Shown here one piece after another: positions 56,169 to 64,000 of a DNA stretch of 64,000 nt; positions within the stretch are counted from its first letter, which is position 1, and each line of letters begins with the position of its first letter. This DNA is from Medicago truncatula (taxonomy: Eukaryota; Streptophyta; Magnoliopsida; Fabales; Fabaceae): positions 62,931,994 through 62,995,993 of the forward strand of contig NC_053045.1 in NCBI RefSeq assembly GCF_003473485.1, read 5' to 3'. A program made the translations under genes and the position numbers. A model generated the notes under the pieces. That model saw only the letters and a program-made list of their open reading frames with translations. It did not search any database and had not been told where the DNA came from.

Positions 56169-59100
56169 TCAATGGCCAGCGTAAAACATTTCAACCACCA
56201 AAACTGCTACTAGGGAGATAACAGAGTTGGCACCATATGCCCTTACACCTGAAGCAGGTGGTGGAGGAGTAGGTGCAGCAGGAGGCTCAGCTTTAGCTAG
56301 GTTAATCACTGGAGGAAGAGGTGGATCAACAACGTCTGCAACTTGTAGAGTTCTAGGAGGTTCATCTTTTGGTTTCAAAAGATCTGGAGCCATAGTTAAA
56401 AGATCACCAGGATGTGCTGGTAAGATGGCAAGCCCGTGATTCGGATCGCTACACGGGCTTTCTGCAAATTAGAAAATGGTACTTAAATCTCTTGGTACAA
56501 TGAGGAAGGTTTATACAGTTTGCTTGAGTAATCTAAGAAAGCTAAACATATTGGTATTACTTACTCATAAATCTGTATGCAGTGGCTGGAAATTCGGTCA
56601 CGATGCCATCAACAAGCTCCATGTAAGTAGCAATCTCAACATTTGGATCTGACCAAAAATCGAATGCCAGCGACAAGTATTCATTTTTGAGAATATGGAC
56701 GAATACTGTTAGGTTTGCACCTTTCAACTCTTTAACAACATTTGTCAATCCTATCAACAACGAATTAGATCCTTTAATAACATCGAGTTTAGGAATATTC
56801 ACTACTTCTGCGTACTTCTTAATTTCTTCCACTGTTTGTACTGGTATATCGTCTATTATATTTTCAATGAGCAACACCCTTTTGTAAGATGGGATATCCT
56901 TAAACTTGGATAGGACCGAACTGTCATCTGATTGGATGAAGACTTGTTGTGTGGCCTGCTTGTCAAAGGTAGCATTGCTCAAAGCAGCGGTGACAGCACC
57001 TACAATGTCAAGACCCTTCTTTGATGCGAGGTAAGCAGCATTCTGTGAAGCAAATAGAGTTAGTGCTTAGCATTAGTAGGAAATTTTCAAATAAAAGTAA
57101 TATAGGGAATTGGCGATGTTGCTCACCTGTATGTGGATCAAAATGCCAAAAACTGCCTTTGTCTTGGCCAAATCCAAAAATTCAGGCAGGGTAACAAATT
57201 TACCGTTGTTCTTATTTGCTGGGTTTCTTTGAAACTCGTTGCCGAAAGGGTTGACCATTTGAGCTGAAAAGGGAAATATATACCATTTAAGTTCATTGTT
57301 GAAAAGTTGCAATTTAATATGAGCTAATGTTGTAAGGAAGTTTTTACGTTTTAATGTTTGAATCTCGGTCCATGTAAGATCAAAGGAGAAAATTCCATTT
57401 TTTGGTTGAAGTTCAGGGACACTGGAAGATCGAGCCATGAATTTAGGCAAAGCAGTGCTTATTTCTAAAAGATCTATGGTATTTGCGCAAAAGGCAATTC
57501 CATCTTTTGTCATTTGAACTGAGCAATCTATGATGTCAGCGCCATCGGTTATAGCTTGCTGATATGCAAGATCAGTGCTGCCTGGGTAAACACCACTTGA
57601 TCCGTTGCTGCTTATGATTAATGTCGGTCCTACAAAAGCAAATGTATCGTTATAGACTTGTTTGTTCTTTGTTTTTTCATGTCATAACTGTAGGATTGAA
57701 GAAAACTTGACATTACTTATAATATATATACCTTTTTTGGGCAAAGTGTTGTTGTGCGCAAAGCACCCTGTAAAAAAAAACAATGTGAGAAAGGTTAGAA
57801 GAGTGATTTTGCTATTTTAGAAATAGATCATGAACTAAAAAGTTGGAGATTTCAGATTTGTTATCTCACCAATGGCATTTGATGCCGTAGTTGGGAAATC
57901 AGTGACAACACCGTCAACACTATCTCTACTGTCAATAAATTGAAGGTACTCAGCAGTAGGGTCATAGTTATAACTGTAACTTGAAAACAAATCATTAGCA
58001 AAACCAGAAGCATATACTTCTAGTCCTAATTTATGTGCATCAGCTACAAGTGTTGTGGGAAGTCCTAGATATTTGTCTGGTTTAACAGGCAATATGAATT
58101 CTTTTGGGACCATGATGCCTGATGCAAATGATTTGATTGCCACAAGATCCTTTATTATAATTCCGTATGGTTGTTTGGTTTGTGGTTCGACATCCATAGC
58201 GTTAAGAAGTTGAAAGACGACTTTGGTTGCTTTGTTTGGTTGCCTGGCGATACTCTTCAAGAAACCAATATCTGGAGATGAAACAAAGTCTACTGGAAGA
58301 GCTCTCAAAATCTCCAGAACAACTTCTACTGCTTTTTTGCCGTATTGGGTGTAGAAACCTGCATTCTGCAACAACAACAAAAAAACTGATCAACACGCAA
58401 CACACTGATGAAAGAAAGAAGTAAAAGAATGAACTGCGGTGCTTCAGGATTTTCAATTTCAACAGAGGGAGAACCTGAACATTCAACCAAAACTTTGGTG
58501 GTGTTTTGGTACTTAGGAGAGCATCAACATTAGCAACTGGGAAAACACCATCGAAAAAATCGGGTCGAGAAAATATGGCTTGAGTCACTGGAAGTCATAG
58601 CAAAGAGAAACTTGAGTTATAAGTTCCAATGCTTAAATAAGCATAGCTAGTTATGACTTTTTGCAGTTCATCTATCTATTTAATATGCACGCACCAACAA
58701 TCCTAGCAGTTATTTTATTTTCACTCTAAATGGCTCAATTTTTCAATATATAATCTACATTTTTCCCCTCATTAATTTTCTGGTTCCATCCATGTTTGTA
58801 TGACAAGGTGTCCTAATAAGAAAATGCAATGAAGAGAATGTAAATTGATATAAGACTCACTTTTTACATCATTCTCAATCTGAACACCAGAGTAATCTGT
58901 AGAAAAGTGTCCTTGCACATCCCTCCCATTGATATTGTAAGTTTTCTGCTTAGGATCAAACATTTCTATAGTTGTTGAATTGTCAAGGGTAGCCCCAGTC
59001 ACACAAAAGGCACCACCATCATTTGTCAGCTGAAGATTGCACAAGAAAATGCTTATGTCTTGTGATAGTTCAATTGCTTTCTCAGTACCTTCTGGAAAAA

Positions 59101-59523
59101 GTCCTGAAAAACCACCACGGGCTATTACAAGTGGTTCATTTCCTGCAAGGTATGATTTAAAGAATCAATATGCCGAGCATTACCAGAAGCAATGTTGTCG
59201 ATCACAAATTATGGAAAATAGTGGTTTTTTTAACCGCTACACAACATTGTTATAGCGCGGTATATGACAACATTTGGTACTAAATAACATATTACAGAAT
59301 AATTGCAATTTACCAACATTGATCAGAAGAACATCAAATGGAAACAAGGCAGAGAAACAAAGGTTTAGGATTACCAACCACTTAATGTTGACCATTTCTT
59401 GACAGGGATAGGATTAGGTACTACAGGTTGATGTGGAGCTATAGGATGATGATGAGGAACGGCAGGTTTTTGGGCCAACGTTGAATGAAGCAAAAATGAA
59501 AACAGAAACAACCTTCTGAGCAT
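56169..59523 (-). CDS. GDPDL: GDPDL/SHV3-like glycerophosphodiester phosphodiesterase-like protein, GPI-anchored
   Basis: Nine exons with GT-AG borders and consistent phases: 59523-59379, 59142-58861, 58587-58475, 58365-57870, 57767-57732, 57629-57348, 57263-57127, 57042-56565, 56461-56169; 753 residues, the usual family length. Residues 1-18 (MLRRLFLFSFLLHSTLAQ) form a signal peptide. Two tandem GDPD-like domains follow: about 52-345 (PLVIARGGFSG, IFLCNLQLTNDGG, MTQAIFSRPDFFDG) and about 358-665 (LIISSNGSSGVYPG, DIIDCSVQMTKDG, AQMVNPFG). A Pro-rich linker and a hydrophobic tail (SVISLVAVLVVEMFYAGH) indicate a GPI-anchor signal. SHV3-type proteins act at the cell surface in cellulose and pectin organisation; lipid phosphodiesterase activity is doubtful because the domains depart from canonical active sites, as here (ARGG, SSNG). 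Confidence 0.94.
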
Positions 59524-61600
59524 TTTTATTTTTTCCTGTCACAATTCAAAATCAATGTCAATCAAAACATGGAATTAGAATTACAATGAAAATATTAATT
59601 GGAACACAAGGCCTTCATTATGATATTTTTCATTGTTTGGAACACAACCTTTTAACGTTCATTTTGCAGTAAGATTTATTAACCTCGTGCATAAATATTG
59701 ATATAATCTCATACATTAGTCAAAAGAAAATGATCTAAATGGAAACAGAAAATATGAAACATCATATGCATACCCAAAAATTAATGATCATCATATGTTA
59801 TGTTATGTTTATTAGATTAGATGGATGAAACAGGCATTCCCTATGACAGTTTTTGCTCGTGAGGAAGACCCTCAAGGGAATGTGAGGGGAAAAAGGGAAG
59901 CAAATTGGAGAGTTAAATTATTGACTCAAATAAGAACAATTCTATTTATTTCCATCACAAGTTGAGGCGCATAAATAGCTGGTCAGGATTTCAATTCATA
60001 GGACAACCAATAACAATGTTATTATTAGAATCTAATTTCACATGTGGACTGTTTTTGGTTACTTTCCTTTTGTTAAAAACACAAAAATATTGTGCTAAAT
60101 TGCGTGTTTTGATATTGTGGGGATACCTACCACACGGGGTTAGCTACTAAATCGCAGGCAGAGTTCCGTTTAATACATACAACTCATATTTTTGGTTCGT
60201 AAATACAATATAACTGTTTTTACGTGTAACTTATTTGTATTTTTTTTTTTTTTTGAATTAACCTTCTGATTTTAAGAAGAAATGAGATTGGTAATCTAAA
60301 GTTCCTCAGTCAGATAGGTAAGTTCAATTGCTATTTGATTTAATACAACTCTTAATTGTGGTTCGTAAATACAACACAATACAATACATGTCATTTTTTT
60401 TTTGTTTTCATAAGAAATGCTAACTTTATTTTTGACTAAAAAAAACCGTTAATTTATATCATCATTAATAATCACAATTTAAAATTTAGTATAAAATAGA
60501 CGGGTGGATAGCTCAACTAGTTTGAACTATATGTTACTAGAGTGAGTAGTTATGGATTCCAATCAAGACAAAAGGGAAAAAAAAATTAACTCACCAATTA
60601 CTCTTGTCATTGACCTTTGACCTTAAATGAATAAGAACAAAAGTAATTTGGATCGTGTTTATTCTCATTTTCTCACTCTAATTAACTTGTTAATAGTTGC
60701 ACAAAGAAGTTCTGAAGTGTATATACCCCAATAAATCATCTATCAATGTGTATGTTTATTGAATGAAAACTAAAATGAACATGAAGACCTTTATGTTTCC
60801 TTCAAAAAAAAATAAAAAATGAAGACCTCTATGTTGCGATGAAATTATTGAAGTGAATTGCTGGCACACTTGTCTATCTCTATCAATTCCTTGGTGAAAT
60901 TCTGAGTTTTTCACTATGATGACTGCCAAAGAGAACTGAATATTAGACTTAAAATAGGTGAAATATTCCTCTCCTTTTAGCAAATTATCATTTAGACGCA
61001 AGTTTTTGTTTTCACATGTCTTTTGCCTATTAATATGAAGTTAAAATCTTCTTGTACACCACCATCTATCATGAATGTGAAATTTACACTAAACAGATTA
61101 CTGAAGGTCATTGGATTCTTGCATTCAATTAGTTAACCATACCGTATTACCACTTACTGATGGTGATTGGTGACAGTTTATAAGTTCCTATCATAGCAGA
61201 AGAGCTTTCTCAGTAGAATTATCATCCTTAAGGCTTAAACACCAATAATTCGAGTCAACTTTAATGTTTACTAAGAAAGCATTTGTTGGCCATTGCTTAG
61301 ACCAAATTCAACAGAGAAAAAGTAAACAAATAAACAATGCTGTAAAATAACACATACTGAATTGTGAATTTTCAAAAAAACAGTAAGAACAAACACAATT
61401 TGAATATAAAATACCAACTTTACTAAAGTTCACATCTTCAGTCTATATGTACAAAACAAGCAAATACATGATGATATATATAGAAATCAAAACTAAATTG
61501 ATCTGATTAGAGTTCCAAAGACCTTTATTCATGACATGAAATAAACACTACTTCAGAGGTGATTACATAACACTGTTCATAACCATACTTGTTTGTTTAT
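59524..61600. other. Intergenic between GDPDL and TIL
   Basis: Promoter region of GDPDL (minus strand) on the left and the TIL 3' UTR on the right. Only AT-rich DNA and short frames; no repeat family recognised. Confidence 0.45.
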
Positions 61601-62989
61601 TTATTTTCCAAACAGGGATTTGAACCACCAAATTCCTTTGGTGTCTTCAGGACCTTCTTGCTCAGGTGGAGTATCACTTTGTGGAGTCTTGCGCAGTTTG
61701 CTCACATCATACCCTTCTTCCTTAGCTTTCTGAACAAGCTCGTTGTAGATTTCTTCATCCAAATGGGGTTGCCTGCATAATATCTAGGAACCAAAATGAT
61801 CCAAGTTATGGTAGGAAACTAACAAATCACTAGCAAAATATTCACAAGCCAAACAAATGCATTTTCATAATTTTAAATAAGTTGGAGTAATGGATTTGTG
61901 GTTATGTGATACCCTAATCATATATTAGGACGCAATTTAGTACACTTTATTTTTCATTGATTATAAAAGAAGTACTTTTTTGGTTTCCCACGGGTTCCCT
62001 CTAAGGAGGGAATCCTATTTGAGCCACTATCCGACACAAATTTTCGTTCGGCATGTTGTGGGTGTCTAGGCACTAGACCCATCCCCGTTGGTCTAAAGGA
62101 AGCAATTCAATCGGGATAGATCAAATTTACTTGATTACACAAGGTCATCGAATTACTTAGAAAGGTACATGAATATACATCATTGACATCTCTCTCTTAC
62201 TCTCAATCTATCTATGAGCGGGTCAAATCAGAAAATTGCATCAAAGCACAAGCAAATGTGGCCAATACGGACACAATTGCAATTGTGAATGTGATGCCAT
62301 TGTAAAACCTCTATAACCTTTGATTGGAGACTTCAATTTAGCACTAGCTAGCTAATTCCAGCAACAACAATACAATACAACATCAATTTGGCTCCTCTAT
62401 ATATAGTCCAGACTTCCCCATTACTCTACATTCCAAAATCTAATTTTTATGAAAAGCCCCTAAATTATCATATAATAGTTTACTAACCAAGTGAAAAATC
62501 AACCTAAATAACCTAATCCAATTAACATAATTAGAGATTCTGAATTATAATAACATAAATGGTTTCAAAACACATACATTCAGAAACTCAATTGAATTGA
62601 AAAAGTAAAACACATACCCAAAGATAATTCCTGCTAGGTTGTCCAATAAGAGCATAATGATAATCATGATCAAGGTGCAAAACCCAATAATCCCCAGTAA
62701 CAGGAATGATAGGAAGCATTGGAGGAACATAGAATTTGACCTTAAGTTTAGCCTCATCACTATTAGGATCAGCTTTATAAGCAGTACCTTCAATGTAACT
62801 TCTTTTTCCACCACTCCAAGTCTCATTCAGAACATTCACAGTTCCATCATCTCTCAGAGTGTAGGTTGCTCTTGTGTTCTTACCATCACTTGGTTGAAAC
62901 CTTGATGGAAAACACGCTATCTCGTACCACCGACCCATGTAACGCTTCAAATCCACACCTCTCGCAACATCCATTTCTTTGTTTGCCAT
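61601..62989 (-). CDS. TIL: Temperature-induced lipocalin
   Basis: Two exons: 62989-62618 and 61783-61601, with GTATGT donor and CTAG acceptor; 184 residues, close to other plant TILs (about 185). The lipocalin start motif GRWYEIA is at 19-25, followed by the beta-barrel stretches TRATYTLRDDGTVNVLNETW, YVPPMLPIIPVTGDYWVL and YHYALIGQPSRNYLWILCR. It has no signal peptide, as is typical; TILs associate with the plasma membrane and protect lipids during heat, cold and salt stress. The C-terminal tail ends GIWWFKSLFGK. An open frame runs upstream of the ATG, but MANKEM is the family start. Confidence 0.96.
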
Positions 62990-63847
62990 TGTTGATGCTA
63001 TCGAGGTTAGAAAGAAGAACAGAACAAAAGGGTTTCTTCGTGTTTTGGTGTTGGAACTTGGAAATGAATTAGGTTTTTCTGTGTGCTTTTGTAAAAAAGA
63101 ATAACGTGGGTTTGGAGCTTTGACGTGGAGATGTCTGGTCCTTACACGTGTCAAACAGAATCCTATGACAATAGATAGGATGACCGTTTCTTCTCGAATA
63201 TTATCGTAATCCAAGAGAGAGAGAGAGAGAGAGAGAATGCTTGCTTCCTCATCAAGAAATGGAGAGTGGACCAATGTGTCAATTTCAACTGCTTATTATG
63301 ACTTCAAAGAAACTACTTATCTTTCTTCATTGACATATAGGTAGTCCGTTTACAACCACAATGAGCTAGTTTGTGACTAAAAATATCTCTTCAGTAATCA
63401 TAATTTTTTCACATAACTTTTATGGTGGCTATGGTGAAAGCTCAATCAAGTTCTTTCATTGGTGGAGTGTAAAAAAATTACCATTGGATTTAATCAAGGA
63501 TCTAGATCTATTAAAAACAAAAATGATAACACCTATACATTTTCAAATACAATTCTCTCGCCCTGATATAGATAGACAAAAGGAAAAAACTATTATAAAC
63601 TCAGAAACAAATTACCTGAATTTGAATTCAAGTGATGACGTTCGGCCTAATAATTTTAAGATTTTTTAAAGTTGAGATAGAACTTGTGGATCCACACACA
63701 ATTCAATCTACTCTATTTTTCCATCATCCTCTTAAACTTGCCATTAGATTTTAAGATTTTTTAGAAGGTCTGTATTTAACAACTTTTTAGTTATATGTTT
63801 GCTAAAACACACCTTAATAAAAACTAGTGGGTGTATCCTAGCAAACC

Positions 63848-63916
<69 letters not shown>

Positions 63917-64000
63917 CTTAACAAATCAACCGCAATAATTTGTAATTGTTGAGTTTGCATTCATTTGATATATCACGTATAAAGTAATACTTTCACTTTG
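62990..64000. other. TIL promoter side; two microsatellites
   Basis: (GA)n at about 63212-63236, in the likely 5' region of TIL. (TA)n at about 63849-63912, more than 30 dinucleotides. No gene seen beyond TIL. Confidence 0.6.

Noticed and set aside
62545-62905. ORFs antisense to the TIL first exon and in its other minus frame
   Set aside because: Shadows of the lipocalin coding sequence.

Overview
This is plant nuclear DNA. It is AT-rich, its genes have introns with GT-AG borders, and it is full of transposons. The protein families and the MITE types fit a papilionoid legume, perhaps close to Medicago or Trifolium; the organism is inferred, not proven. Six host genes look intact: a PUS1/TruA-type tRNA pseudouridine synthase (11590-13288, -), an E+-class PPR protein (18314-20482, -), the ABC ATPase ABCI1/CcmA (28858-29547, -), an IDN2/FDM RNA-directed DNA methylation factor (36028-39242, +), a SHV3-like GDPDL protein (56169-59523, -) and a temperature-induced lipocalin (61601-62989, -). 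They share no pathway, as is normal for a plant chromosome.

Layout. 1-6161 looks like the inside and right end of a large Mutator-like element. It holds the tail of a FAR1-type protein, a 201-bp satellite array, an accessory ORF with a repeated exon module, a captured alpha/beta-hydrolase exon and a terminal hairpin. 6162-8672 and 13457-16126 are nearly identical 2.5-kb direct copies flanking the pseudouridine synthase; the second copy alone carries a SINE with a 16-bp target duplication. Relics of a MATE transporter lie at 9.4 and 17 kb. 20686-28482 and 34369-39232 are the arms of a large inverted duplication of the FDM gene: the right arm is intact and the left arm is a pseudogene with a LINE, a hAT inside that LINE and a further insertion. 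ABCI1 sits in the 5.9-kb spacer. 39.3-55 kb is gene-poor, with RTE-type LINE pieces, a 2.2-kb solo LTR, several MITE families and degenerate repeats. 55.5-63 kb holds GDPDL and TIL.

The strongest candidate for something unusual is the head-to-head inverted duplication of a gene whose product acts in siRNA-directed DNA methylation. One long tract of the two arms is almost identical, which suggests gene conversion. Second is the 201-bp satellite, with a 402-bp higher-order period and a 14-mer that flips orientation between units. All positions and splice sites were read by eye; no database search or alignment was run.
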